64,000 nt of DNA from Sphingobium baderi. Its GTDB lineage: Bacteria > Pseudomonadota > Alphaproteobacteria > Sphingomonadales > Sphingomonadaceae. Shown here piece after piece: positions 7,966 to 17,002 of this stretch (position 1 is the stretch's first letter; each line of letters begins with the position of its first letter). The position numbers and the translations under genes are program-made. Location of the stretch: positions 186,001 through 250,000 of the forward strand of contig NZ_CP013264.1 of the NCBI RefSeq assembly GCF_001456115.1. Direction: 5' to 3'. The notes beneath the pieces are model-generated. The model saw only the letters and a program-made list of their open reading frames with translations, made no database searches and was not told the DNA's origin.

Positions 7966-9153
7966 TTACACCGCCCCAATTGCCCGCATTGCCTCAATTG
8001 CCTCAGCATCGTAGCCAATTTGGGCGAGCACCTCCGCCGTGTGCTCCCCCAACTGCGGCGGCGCCGAGCGGATCGCACAGGGTGTCTCCGACAGCTTCAC
8101 CGGGAAACCGATCTGTGGCACCCGTCCCTCCACCGGGTGATCCACATCGGTCAGCATCTCTCGTGCTCGCGCGTGGTCCGTGTGGAGCGCCTCCGCGATC
8201 CCAAGCACCGGTCCAAAGGGTATATCAGCGGGCTCCAACTCCGCCACCCATACGTCGCGGCTCTTTGTCAGGAATCTGGCCTGAAGTGCCGCCTTCTGCG
8301 CCTGGGCCGCCTGCCCGACTGGCCATTGCTGGTCCCCGAGTTCCGGCACGCCGAAGGCATCGCAGAACCGCCGCCAGAAGTGCTCCTCGATTGCCCCCAG
8401 CGCCACAAACCCTCCGCAAGCGCATTCATAAACGTTGTAGCAGGGCGCTTGGCCGATGAAGGGCCGTTCGCCACCTTTCGGTTCGATCCCGGCGAACAGC
8501 GTGTCTGCCCCGTGCATCGCTAGCCATGCAATGGCCCCGTCGTGCATGGAGATGTCGACGAATTGCCCCTGCCCGGTGCGGGCGCGAGCTGTCACTGCCG
8601 CCAGGATCCCGGTGGTTGCCATCAGCGATCCGCCGCCCATGTCTGCGATTGAGAGTCCCGGCACGATTGGCCCCTCTCCCGCCTTACCGAACAGCTGTAA
8701 CGCCCCCGCCTCGGCCAGGTAGTTCAGGTCGTGTCCCGGCTTAAGCCGCCATGGCCCTGTTTGGCCGTATCCGGAGATCGCACAATAGATTAGTCGGGGG
8801 TTGATTTCCGAAAGATCGTCGTACGACAAGCCGAGCCGGTCCATTACGCCTGGCCGAAAGCCTTCTACCAGAACATCCGCATCTGCAGCGAGTTGGCGTA
8901 GTACTTCCTTGCCCTCGGCAGTCTTGAGGTTCAGTGTCAAACTTTTTTTATTACGGTTTAATAGCAGAAATGATCCCGATTCCACCTTGGCGATTGGTTC
9001 GAAGCTGCGGTTGTAGTCTCCTCCGACAGGATGTTCTATCTTCAGCACATCCGCGCCCATGTCAGCCAAGATTTGCGTAGCAAAGGCTCCCGGCAAGAGA
9101 CGCGTTAGGTCGAGCACCCTAAGTCCTTCAAGTGCACTTGGCTGCTTAAGCAT
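7966..9153 (-). CDS. CaiB/BaiF family (class III) CoA-transferase
   Basis: This 395-residue protein is a full-length class III CoA-transferase. It starts with LEGLRVLDLTRLLPGAFATQILADMGADV and has the GHDLNYLAEAG region near residue 165 with the predicted nucleophilic aspartate. These enzymes move CoA between carboxylic acids and acyl-CoA donors, activating a substrate without ATP. A strong AGAGGAG lies 10 bases before the ATG at 9153. It is the last gene of a leftward series of CoA-metabolism genes. The acid used is unknown. Confidence 0.88.
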   Translation of the reverse strand: MLKQPSALEGLRVLDLTRLLPGAFATQILADMGADVLKIEHPVGGDYNRSFEPIAKVESGSFLLLNRNKKSLTLNLKTAEGKEVLRQLAADADVLVEGFRPGVMDRLGLSYDDLSEINPRLIYCAISGYGQTGPWRLKPGHDLNYLAEAGALQLFGKAGEGPIVPGLSIADMGGGSLMATTGILAAVTARARTGQGQFVDISMHDGAIAWLAMHGADTLFAGIEPKGGERPFIGQAPCYNVYECACGGFVALGAIEEHFWRRFCDAFGVPELGDQQWPVGQAAQAQKAALQARFLTKSRDVWVAELEPADIPFGPVLGIAEALHTDHARAREMLTDVDHPVEGRVPQIGFPVKLSETPCAIRSAPPQLGEHTAEVLAQIGYDAEAIEAMRAIGAV

Positions 9154-9250
9154 ATGGCATAACTCCTCTCTATGATCACGCTGGCAGGGTGCTCAGCCTT
9201 TCGTGGACAAAAAGCCTTCCGGCTCTACAACGGAGGCTAACCGCCGGTGG

Positions 9251-10441
9251 TCATTTGGCAGATACTAGAATCTCAAGAAGGTCGGACGGGCCGGTGATCT
9301 CGCGTGGATTGGTTCGGCTCCAGATATCTTGCATCGTGTATTCGGCAATGGCCGGAAATTGATCCTCAGTGACGTTCACGGCAGATAGTGCGCGCGGCAT
9401 TTTCAACGCGGATATGAAGGCGGCAACGAGGTCACCAGCAGGGGTTCCCGGCTCCCCAAAGGCAGCCGCGATGCGTTTCTGGCGCTCGCCATTCACTGAA
9501 GCATTCCACCAAAGCACGGCAGGAGACATCACGCATGAAGTGTAACCGTGCGGGACGGCGCATAACCCGCCTAGCACGTGGCCAATCGCATGGCTGGCGC
9601 CCATCGGGACGCCGCTTATGACCGGCAGCATCGATTGCCAGACACCAACCTGGCATTTAAGTCGCGCCTCCAAATCACCTGGGTCAGCCTTGACGCGCGG
9701 TAGCCCCTCTACCAGTAGCCTTAGCGCGCTGTCTGCCAGACCGTCACAATAGTCGTTGGATTGAAATGATTGCAAAGTTTCGATCGCATGGTCCAAGGCG
9801 CGCACACCAGTGGACAGAAAAAGCCACTCCGGCGTGTGACGACTTAACCCGGGATCGAGGATCACCGTGACCGGCGCCATCATACGATGTTCGTAAAGAT
9901 GCTTGTGCATACTCACTGCATCTGTCGATCCGGACAGCGAATTGAATTCCCCGCCCGAAAGGGTGGTTGGGATGCAAATAGTCCGCACCGTTTGCGGGTT
10001 AAAAAGAGGCTGGTTAGCTGGGTTGATAATCGTCCCGTCTTGGCCGACCCGGATGTGATAATCGGCGAGCGCCTCTGTGCTGCGTAGGTCGTTCGAAAGG
10101 CAGAAGGGCACGAGCTTGGCGCAATCTGTAACAGAACCGCCACCAATGGAGACGATTAAGTCAGCGCTGTATTCGCGCGCTACGTTAGCGGCTGCGATAA
10201 CGTCGCTATGTGGCACATGTGGCGCAACACCAGTGAACGTGACGGCATGACGTTCCCCCAACGCCTTCTCGACGTTAGCGATCTCGTCCGTCGTGCTGGC
10301 CAAAGATTGGCTGGCAATCACCATGACACCCTTTGCTTGCGAGAGCTCAAGCTCTTCCGCCAAAGCCTGCGCGGTTGGCTGACCGAACCTGACGCGTTCC
10401 GTCGAACTTAGCTTCACCGTGCCTGAGTTCACGCCGATCAT
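9251..10441 (-). CDS. Iron-containing alcohol dehydrogenase / maleylacetate reductase-like enzyme
   Basis: A 396-residue member of the Fe-alcohol dehydrogenase superfamily. The NAD-binding SIGGGSVTDCAK lies near residues 98-109 and the metal-binding region GASHAIGHVLGGLCAVPHG, with its histidines, near residue 260. It probably oxidises an alcohol or reduces a keto or maleylacetate-type group. I chose ATG 10441 because AAGGGGGAG lies four bases upstream; a start 14 codons earlier exists but has no ribosome site. It lies between the ligase and CoA-transferase genes, so a role in converting the substrate to a carboxylic acid or in ring-cleavage chemistry are both possible. Confidence 0.82.
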   Translation of the reverse strand: MIGVNSGTVKLSSTERVRFGQPTAQALAEELELSQAKGVMVIASQSLASTTDEIANVEKALGERHAVTFTGVAPHVPHSDVIAAANVAREYSADLIVSIGGGSVTDCAKLVPFCLSNDLRSTEALADYHIRVGQDGTIINPANQPLFNPQTVRTICIPTTLSGGEFNSLSGSTDAVSMHKHLYEHRMMAPVTVILDPGLSRHTPEWLFLSTGVRALDHAIETLQSFQSNDYCDGLADSALRLLVEGLPRVKADPGDLEARLKCQVGVWQSMLPVISGVPMGASHAIGHVLGGLCAVPHGYTSCVMSPAVLWWNASVNGERQKRIAAAFGEPGTPAGDLVAAFISALKMPRALSAVNVTEDQFPAIAEYTMQDIWSRTNPREITGPSDLLEILVSAK

Positions 10442-10703
10442 TTCACTCCCCCTTATATTCCATACACTGGTGATAGCAGCCATCGCCTAAATTCGAGGCG
10501 ATAGCCAAATGCAGAGGCGGTCTTCATTGAAGACGAGGTCTGGGAATGCACCAGCCGGTTTAAGCGCCGCAATACTGAAGCGTACCATGGCCGAAGATAG
10601 CTAGCGTGACTGAACTAGACCGCCGCATTATGCTAATTCCATCATTATAAATATCGTGCCCAATCTCATCTCGCAGATCCCCGCTTGACGGCAAATCGTC
10701 GCT

Positions 10704-12317
10704 TTAGAAAGCGGCTTTCCTTTCCAGGTCACGCAATGCCTTGCGCTGAATCTTTCCAGTTGCAGTTTTGGGCAACTCGGTGACGAACTCTACCTCCCGG
10801 GGGTATTTGTAGGGCGCAGTGACCGCTTTTACGTGCTCTTGAATGGCCCGCACTAGCCCCTCTGCGTCTTCGGGAGGCTGACGTGGAACGACAAAGGCCT
10901 TCACAATCTCGCCGCGATGCGGGTCGGGCTTACCTATTACCGCGCATTCCAACACTGCTGGATGCTCTAGTAGCGCGTTCTCCACCTCGGATGGGCCGAT
11001 TCGATAGCCCGATGAATTGATTACGTCGTCGCGCCGCCCGCGATAGTAGAAATAGCCATCCGCATCCCGTATCCCCCGATCGCCTGTCACGAACCAGCGT
11101 CCCGCCGGGCCTTCTACGTAGCATTCGGCCGTGCGCGCTGGATCGTCCAAATAGCCCAGCATCATCTGCGGCGTCGGCGCCCGTAGCGCAATGTCGCCCT
11201 CGGTCCCCGCCGGCAGCCTTTGGCCCTCCGGGTCGATTACGTCCAGATCGAGCCCCGGCAGCGGGAGACCCATCGACCCGTCGCGTACCGGCATACAGGG
11301 ATAGTTCAGTAGCGTCATAAGTGTCTCTGTCTGGCCGTATCCCTCCAGGATCGGCACGCCAGTCCGCACGCGCCATTTGGTGGCCACCGCCGGATTAAGC
11401 GTCTCGCCACCGGAGACGGTCAGGCGAAGCGCGCTCAGATCATAGCGCGCTTCATCCTCGTCTACCACGCGGAACAACTCGGTCGCCGGCGCGCAGTACA
11501 CGCTGACCCTGTGACGGGCCAGCAATTCGAGCCGTTGGGCCGGATCGAAAGGGCCGTCATAGAAGAAGCTGCAGGCGCCCATGCTCCAAGGCCCGAATAG
11601 GATTGACGTCCCGGCCTTTGACCAGCCGACATCCGCCGTGCACCACATTACATCGTCAGGCCCCAAATCGAGCCAGTACTCGGCCGAATTGCGCCAGGCA
11701 TAAAGCGCCCGCGCCGCATGCAGCACGCCCTTTGGCTGCCCCGTCGAGCCTGAAGTGTAATAAAGCACCGCCGGATCCTCGGAGAGCATCTCCGCCGCGG
11801 GATAGGTTGGATCGCCCGCCGCCAAAGCGGTCTCCCAGTCGTCGAAGCCCTCAGCTCCGTCGATGGCAAGGCGCGCGGGTACATCATCCAACAGCCCGTC
11901 GAACTTACCTGCCGTGGCCCCGCGGCAAATCACCCCCCGGACGCCGGCGTGATCAATTCGATAGTTCAGATCCTTGTGCGTCAACATCTCGATGGAAGGG
12001 ATAGGCACCGCCCCCAGCCGCAAGCAGCCCACCATGGCAATCTGCCACTCTGGGATGCGCGGGGTCATAATCAGCACCCTGTCACCCTTGACGATCCCTC
12101 TTGCGGCAAGGGCCGACGCACAACGCGCGGCGGCTGAGGATATGTCCGAAAAGCGGAATCGCCGCTCCTCTCCGGACCCGTTGGACCAGATCAACGCCCA
12201 GCCGTCGTTTTCAGCCGCCCAGCGATCAACCACGTCAGTGGCAAAGTTAAATCGCTCAGGCACATTCCAACGAAAGTTCGCACGTGTCGCAGCGTAGTCT
12301 CGCATGTTGTGCGCCAT
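10704..12317 (-). CDS. AMP-forming acyl-CoA synthetase (medium-chain/benzoate ligase type)
   Basis: A 537-residue ANL-superfamily ligase. The P-loop YYTSGSTGQPKG is at residues 186-197, the ILEGYGQTE motif near 325, the TGDRGIRDADGYFYYRGR hinge region near 420, and the catalytic lysine motif PKTATGKIQRKAL close to the C-terminus. It converts a carboxylic acid, ATP and CoA to acyl-CoA, AMP and PPi. Similarity in layout is to ACSM/benzoate-CoA ligase types. AAAGGGAG precedes ATG 12317. It supplies the entry point to the beta-oxidation genes that surround it. Confidence 0.9.
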   Translation of the reverse strand: MAHNMRDYAATRANFRWNVPERFNFATDVVDRWAAENDGWALIWSNGSGEERRFRFSDISSAAARCASALAARGIVKGDRVLIMTPRIPEWQIAMVGCLRLGAVPIPSIEMLTHKDLNYRIDHAGVRGVICRGATAGKFDGLLDDVPARLAIDGAEGFDDWETALAAGDPTYPAAEMLSEDPAVLYYTSGSTGQPKGVLHAARALYAWRNSAEYWLDLGPDDVMWCTADVGWSKAGTSILFGPWSMGACSFFYDGPFDPAQRLELLARHRVSVYCAPATELFRVVDEDEARYDLSALRLTVSGGETLNPAVATKWRVRTGVPILEGYGQTETLMTLLNYPCMPVRDGSMGLPLPGLDLDVIDPEGQRLPAGTEGDIALRAPTPQMMLGYLDDPARTAECYVEGPAGRWFVTGDRGIRDADGYFYYRGRRDDVINSSGYRIGPSEVENALLEHPAVLECAVIGKPDPHRGEIVKAFVVPRQPPEDAEGLVRAIQEHVKAVTAPYKYPREVEFVTELPKTATGKIQRKALRDLERKAAF

Positions 12318-12401
12318 CTTCTCCCTTTCCTCAAAGTATTATCTGGCTGGAGGCGGTCGCCGACTTAGACCAGGCAACTTTCTGTTCTTGTCGATTGTAA
12401 G

Positions 12402-13556
12402 TCAGAGATTACGCGAGATGATCAATTTCTGGATCTCGCTCGTCCCTTCATAGATACGGCAGATTCGGACATCGCGCAGGAAACGCTCAACCGGGAAATC
12501 CCTCGTGTAGCCTGCTCCGCCATGCACTTGCAGCGCTTCGGAGCAAACGCGTTCCGCCATCTCGGAGGCAAACAGTTTTGCTATGGCTGCTTCCTTGGAG
12601 CAGGGGATGCCAGCGTCGATCATACGAGCGACATGGCGATAATACTGGCGGGCGACATCTATCTCAGTGGCCATTTCTGCCAGCTTAAAGGCAACGCCCT
12701 GAAGCTCTATGATTGGCTTGCCGTAAGCCTCACGCTCTTTGGCATAGCTTACGGCAGCATCGAGAGCCGCTTGCGCGATTCCCACTGCTTGCGCAGCAAT
12801 GCCGATACGCCCGTCCGATAACAGGCGCATCATATCGCGATAGCCGCACCCAACCGCTCCAACCACATTCTCGACTGGCACGCGTACGTCACTGAGAGCC
12901 ATCTGTGTCGTATGGGCGGTGTGCTGACCGAGCTTATCCTCGATTCGCAAAACATCGACGCCAGGGGCTTTCGGGTCCACCAAGAATGTAGTGAAACCAT
13001 TTTTGCCGGCAGTTTTGTCTGTCACGGCCAAAACGAGCGCAAACCCCGCCTCTGAACCGTTGGATACGTAATGTTTCGTTCCATTCAACACGTAGTGATC
13101 GCCATCTAGCCGTGCGGACGTTTTGAATGCGGCCGTGTCTGATCCACTATGCGGCTCAGTGAGCATGGCCGCGCCGATGAGTTCGCCCCGTGCGACAGCC
13201 GGTAGGTATTTCTGACGCTGATCTCTCGACCCAAGTTGGTACAACGGCATGGCGCCGCCCAAATTATGCACATGAACGATCGTCCCGAGACCAGCATCTG
13301 CTGCAGAGAGCTCCTCGATCACCAACGCATAGTTCAGGAAACCGATCTCGGAGCCGCCGTACTCTTCAGGAATCATCATTCCCATGAAGCCGAGCTCGCC
13401 AACCGCCTTCAGCTCCTCATGCGGCCAGGCGCTCGACTTGTCCCGAGCTGCAGCTGTCGGTGCGATCACCTCGCGCGCCAAACGCCGTGCAGCCTGCCTG
13501 ATAAGCTCTTGCTGCTCCGTCAGCCCGAATCGTTCATGGTCGACAGTCATAATCAT
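12402..13556 (-). CDS. Acyl-CoA dehydrogenase
   Basis: The 384-residue protein is a canonical short/medium-chain acyl-CoA dehydrogenase. It has AMLTEPHSGSDTAAFKTSA and the YVLNGTKHYVSNGSEA strand for FAD and substrate binding, the ALQVHGGAGYTRDFPVERFLRDVR segment, and the catalytic base in IYEGTSEIQ near residue 373. It introduces the alpha,beta double bond into acyl-CoA and passes electrons to ETF, which is not encoded here. Start ATG 13556 with AGGA five bases upstream; a second ATG follows two codons later. Same direction as the ligase. Confidence 0.92.
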   Translation of the reverse strand: MIMTVDHERFGLTEQQELIRQAARRLAREVIAPTAAARDKSSAWPHEELKAVGELGFMGMMIPEEYGGSEIGFLNYALVIEELSAADAGLGTIVHVHNLGGAMPLYQLGSRDQRQKYLPAVARGELIGAAMLTEPHSGSDTAAFKTSARLDGDHYVLNGTKHYVSNGSEAGFALVLAVTDKTAGKNGFTTFLVDPKAPGVDVLRIEDKLGQHTAHTTQMALSDVRVPVENVVGAVGCGYRDMMRLLSDGRIGIAAQAVGIAQAALDAAVSYAKEREAYGKPIIELQGVAFKLAEMATEIDVARQYYRHVARMIDAGIPCSKEAAIAKLFASEMAERVCSEALQVHGGAGYTRDFPVERFLRDVRICRIYEGTSEIQKLIISRNL

Positions 13557-13659
13557 CGGATCCTGTGCTTCGATAATGAAACCTATGGAGCGCCTTTTTA
13601 AAGCGCCAACTCGCCGGGGTTACCGATCCCAAGGCTTAATCGGCATCCGCTTTTGCAGC

Positions 13660-14454
13660 CTACGCTCCAATGAAGCTCGGCTTACGTTTCTCTTGAAAGG
13701 CTGCGAGTCCTTCCTTCATGTCGTGACTGGATGCGTGGAGCTCGCCTGCCAGCAACTCCAACCGCAAAGCGCTCGCAAGAGGCTGATCCAGACCATCGTC
13801 GACCAGCGCCTTCATCCGTCGCAACACGAGCGAACTTTTGTCGGCGAGCTTCAGCAAGAGGCGGTTGACAGCAACCTCCAGTTCGCTGTCAGCCACCACT
13901 TCGTTGACCAATCCACATTGAACCAGATCCTCAGATGGCACGAATTCACCTGTATAGAGCAGGTACTTAGCGCGCGTAGCACCAATCTTGCGTGGGAGGC
14001 GTACGGAGTTCCCCGCACCCGGCAAGAGGCCAAAGTTCGCATGAGCATCACCAAGCTTGGCCGACTTCGCAGCAACCACAAGATCGCAGCACAGAACCAG
14101 CTCCAGCCCGCCCGCCAAGGCCAGCCCATTGACTGCAGCGATCACTGGTCGCGGGAAGCTTTCAAGCCTCATGAAGGTTGCCAGTAGATCATCCAGGAAC
14201 GCACGAGCCGCTTGAGGCCCATTAACGACCTGCGACTGAACATATTTGAGATCCGCCCCCGCGCAAAATGCTCGACCGGCTCCCGTCAACACCACGGCTT
14301 TTACATTGGGATCATTCTCAACCTGAGTGAGCCCGTCATTGATGCCCCTGATAACCTCAGGGGTAATGGCGTTCATCGCTGCTGGGCGGTTGAGCGTAAG
14401 CCATAGCGCACCATTTCGAATCCCGGAAATGAGCGTAGCTTCAGTTGCCGCCAT
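13660..14454 (-). CDS. Enoyl-CoA hydratase/isomerase family protein
   Basis: A 264-residue crotonase-fold protein with the oxyanion-hole segments GAGRAFCAGADLKYV near residue 60 and AVNGLALAGGLELVLCCDLVVAA near 105, followed by LPGAGNSVRLPRKIG with the glutamate position replaced by a glycine/alanine-rich loop. It should hydrate the enoyl-CoA formed by the neighbouring dehydrogenase, or isomerise it; the altered catalytic loop leaves isomerase or other crotonase chemistry open. First gene of the leftward operon, opposite the thiolase gene. Confidence 0.88.
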   Translation of the reverse strand: MAATEATLISGIRNGALWLTLNRPAAMNAITPEVIRGINDGLTQVENDPNVKAVVLTGAGRAFCAGADLKYVQSQVVNGPQAARAFLDDLLATFMRLESFPRPVIAAVNGLALAGGLELVLCCDLVVAAKSAKLGDAHANFGLLPGAGNSVRLPRKIGATRAKYLLYTGEFVPSEDLVQCGLVNEVVADSELEVAVNRLLLKLADKSSLVLRRMKALVDDGLDQPLASALRLELLAGELHASSHDMKEGLAAFQEKRKPSFIGA

Positions 14455-14848
14455 CTAATTACCCCGCAAACTCATCAAACAATTTGACTCTAGGGACAGT
14501 TATCTGTCTAATTGGACGAAATGTAAACCCCCGTTTCGAAATGTGGGGGCACATGGCCCACTCAGGAGAGCAAGGATGAGGGGCGGTCTTGAGGGCGTCG
14601 GGAGACGATGCCGGGCTATACGTCTGGCTGGTGCGGACTTGATAGGTCGTTTGATTGCAGCCGTTGCTGTTCGTCATGCAGTGGAGCGCTCCACATGAGT
14701 GACCATGAGAGTAGTCGCGCTGAACTGCCCTTAAGTCTGCTTGGCTTCCGGGCGGATGGTGAACATCACCTTTGCGGAGCCTGCCGTTACCCGACTATAC
14801 CGCCATGCGGATGTACACAAAGAAGCCCATTCTGAAAGGACTTGTATA
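14455..14848. promoter_or_regulatory. Divergent promoter region between the two halves of the beta-oxidation cluster
   Basis: These 394 bases separate the leftward enoyl-CoA hydratase operon from the rightward thiolase operon and must hold both promoters. A short inverted repeat GACAG-TTAT-CTGTC is at 14495-14508, close to the leftward gene, and could bind a TetR- or GntR-type regulator; no regulator gene is in the neighbourhood. GAAAGGA at 14834-14840 is the ribosome site for the thiolase gene. No coding sequence is convincing. Confidence 0.5.
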
Positions 14849-16090
14849 ATGACCGATATCTATGTCGTTGGCGTTGGCATGACGCCCTTTGGTCGAATGC
14901 TCGACGTCGATTTGAAGACAATGACCCGCATAGCTGTTGAAGCGGCGTTTGCCGATGCGGGCATTACCAAGGACGCAGTCGAAGCTGCCTGGTTTGCCAA
15001 TGCCGCCCAAGGACATATGGAAAAGCAGCACATGATCCGTGGCCAGATTGCGCTGCGTAGCATGGGCATAGGCGGCATCCCGGTCGTAAACGTCGAAAAC
15101 GCCTGCGCCAGCGGTGCCTCCGCATTTAATCTCGCCGTTACCAATCTAAGAGCCGGTGAATCCGATGTCGTATTGGCAGTTGGCGCCGAGAAACTCTTCT
15201 CACGCGACAAGGCCCTGATGTTTGGCTCGTTTGATGGCGCGAGGGATGTCGCCGACGCTGACTGCATCCACAGCCAGCTTATGGCGCTAGGAGAGGGTAT
15301 TGTCGCACCAGAGGGCTCCACGTCTGACAAGCCATACAGCGTATTTATGGATGTCTATGCGGCGTTCGCTCGCTTCCATATGAAGACGTTCGGGACCACG
15401 CAACGTCAGATCGCTGCGGTTTCGGCCAAGAACCATATCCATTCCGTTGAAAATCCTTTGTCCCAGTTTCGCGTTGCCTACACGACCGACGAGGTGCTTG
15501 CGGCGCCGCCGATCACATACCCTCTCACGCTGCCCATGTGCTCACCGATTTCAGACGGCGCTGCGGCCGCCGTTCTAATGACTGAGGCCGGGCTTAGGCG
15601 GCATGGCATCGACAAATCTCGTGCGATCAAGGTGCTCGCTTCCGTAATCCAAACAGGCAGCGATCGTGCCCCCTCCGATGTTGCAAATCACGTGACAGCG
15701 GTCGGAGCCCGCCGGGCCTATGAAAAGGCAGGCATCGATCCGAAGGACGTTTCAGTCGCCGAAGTCCACGACGCCACTGCCGTGGGTGAAATCATCCAGA
15801 TCGAGAATCTCGGCCTAGTTCCTTTCGGAGATGGTGGGCCCGCATCGGAGCGCGGTGACACGACGATCGGCGGCCGCATCCCGGTGAATCCGTCTGGCGG
15901 ACTTGAATCGAAAGGGCATCCTGTGGGCGCCACGGGTATCGCCCAAATCTATGAACTTGTGGGCCAACTGCGCGGTGAGGCTGGAGCACGGCAGGTCGAA
16001 GGTGCCCGCATCGCCGTTGCGGAAAACGGTGGCGGCCTCCATGGCATCGAAGAAGCTGTCGCCTGCATCACAATCCTCGGCAAAAACTAA
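14849..16090 (+). CDS. Thiolase family protein (acetyl-CoA acetyltransferase / SCP2-type)
   Basis: The 413-residue thiolase has its nucleophilic cysteine in NVENACASGASAF (Cys86), the HDATAVGEI segment near residue 315, and the C-terminal GGLESKGHPVGATG with the active-site histidine. The arrangement resembles SCP2/sterol-carrier thiolases rather than FadA. It performs the final CoA-dependent cleavage of a 3-ketoacyl-CoA. ATG 14849 is chosen because GAAAGGA ends eight bases upstream and the protein then begins with the family-typical DIYVVGVGMTPFG. It is followed after 14 bases by the SDR dehydrogenase gene, forming a two-gene rightward operon. Confidence 0.9.
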   Translation: MTDIYVVGVGMTPFGRMLDVDLKTMTRIAVEAAFADAGITKDAVEAAWFANAAQGHMEKQHMIRGQIALRSMGIGGIPVVNVENACASGASAFNLAVTNLRAGESDVVLAVGAEKLFSRDKALMFGSFDGARDVADADCIHSQLMALGEGIVAPEGSTSDKPYSVFMDVYAAFARFHMKTFGTTQRQIAAVSAKNHIHSVENPLSQFRVAYTTDEVLAAPPITYPLTLPMCSPISDGAAAAVLMTEAGLRRHGIDKSRAIKVLASVIQTGSDRAPSDVANHVTAVGARRAYEKAGIDPKDVSVAEVHDATAVGEIIQIENLGLVPFGDGGPASERGDTTIGGRIPVNPSGGLESKGHPVGATGIAQIYELVGQLRGEAGARQVEGARIAVAENGGGLHGIEEAVACITILGKN

Positions 16091-16104
16091 TATCTGGAAG
16101 CGTT

Positions 16105-16881
16105 ATGAACCTCCAAGACAAGATCGCTATCGTCACCGGTGCTGGCTCGGGCCTAGGTCGTTCCACAACCCGCGCTCTCGCTGAAGCAGGCTGCCGGATC
16201 GCCGCTTTTGATCTCAGCGCCGAACGCCTTGACGCCTTGAGAGACGAGTTAGGCGACGTTGTATTTACTGCCGAAGTGGATGTCGCTGATGAGATCAGCG
16301 TTAAGACCGGGATCGAAAGGGCGCGCTCGGCATTCGGCGCGATCCACATCGCTGTCAATTGCGCCGGTGTCGCCGATGCTGCCAAGACCGTCTCCCGTGG
16401 CGAACCTTTTCCACTCGCCATCTGGAACAAGGTTCTCAGCATTAATCTTACGGGGACCTTCAATATAATCCGTTTCGCGGCGCAAGCGATGATTGCAAAC
16501 ATCCCCGATGGGGGCGACCTCGGGGAACGCGGAGTGATCATCAATACAGCCTCGGGCGCAGCAACCCAAGGACAGATAGGCCAGGCTGCATATTCCGCAA
16601 GCAAAGCCGGCGTTATGGGCCTTACCCTACCCGTCGCTCGCGATCTCGCCCAACATCGCATCCGTGTTGTATCCATCAACCCCGGTCTATTTGACACTAA
16701 TATGGTCGCCGGGATGCCTGATGTGGTCTCCCAGTCCATCATCGATCGAATGATCTTGTTCCCGGACCGGATGGGTCGGCCAGAGGAATTTGCTAGCCTC
16801 GTCCGCCACATTGCCGAGAACAGCTATATCAACGCAACCACTATAGATCTGGATGCTGGCGCGCGAATGCATCCGAAATAG
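16105..16881 (+). CDS. SDR family 3-hydroxyacyl-CoA dehydrogenase (HSD17B10-like)
   Basis: A 258-residue short-chain dehydrogenase with the cofactor motif TGAGSGLG at residues 11-18, the NCAGV strand near 90, the catalytic Ser and YSASK around residues 150-160, and a C-terminus (LDAGARMHPK) like 3-hydroxyacyl-CoA dehydrogenase type 2. It oxidises the hydroxyacyl-CoA made by the hydratase and hands a ketoacyl-CoA to the thiolase upstream. The Tn3-family element begins with the last base of its stop codon: TA is native flank and G is the first base of the transposon. Confidence 0.9.
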   Translation: MNLQDKIAIVTGAGSGLGRSTTRALAEAGCRIAAFDLSAERLDALRDELGDVVFTAEVDVADEISVKTGIERARSAFGAIHIAVNCAGVADAAKTVSRGEPFPLAIWNKVLSINLTGTFNIIRFAAQAMIANIPDGGDLGERGVIINTASGAATQGQIGQAAYSASKAGVMGLTLPVARDLAQHRIRVVSINPGLFDTNMVAGMPDVVSQSIIDRMILFPDRMGRPEEFASLVRHIAENSYINATTIDLDAGARMHPK

Positions 16882-17002
16882 GCCCAGTCGGCCCGAAGCT
16901 GCGATTTTGGTCATCTTGGAGAACACGTCGGGAACGGGCTGGTTGTTGTTGACGATCGCCCATGCGAGGAACGACGTTCCGCTCCGATAAGGGAGCGGCG
17001 TT

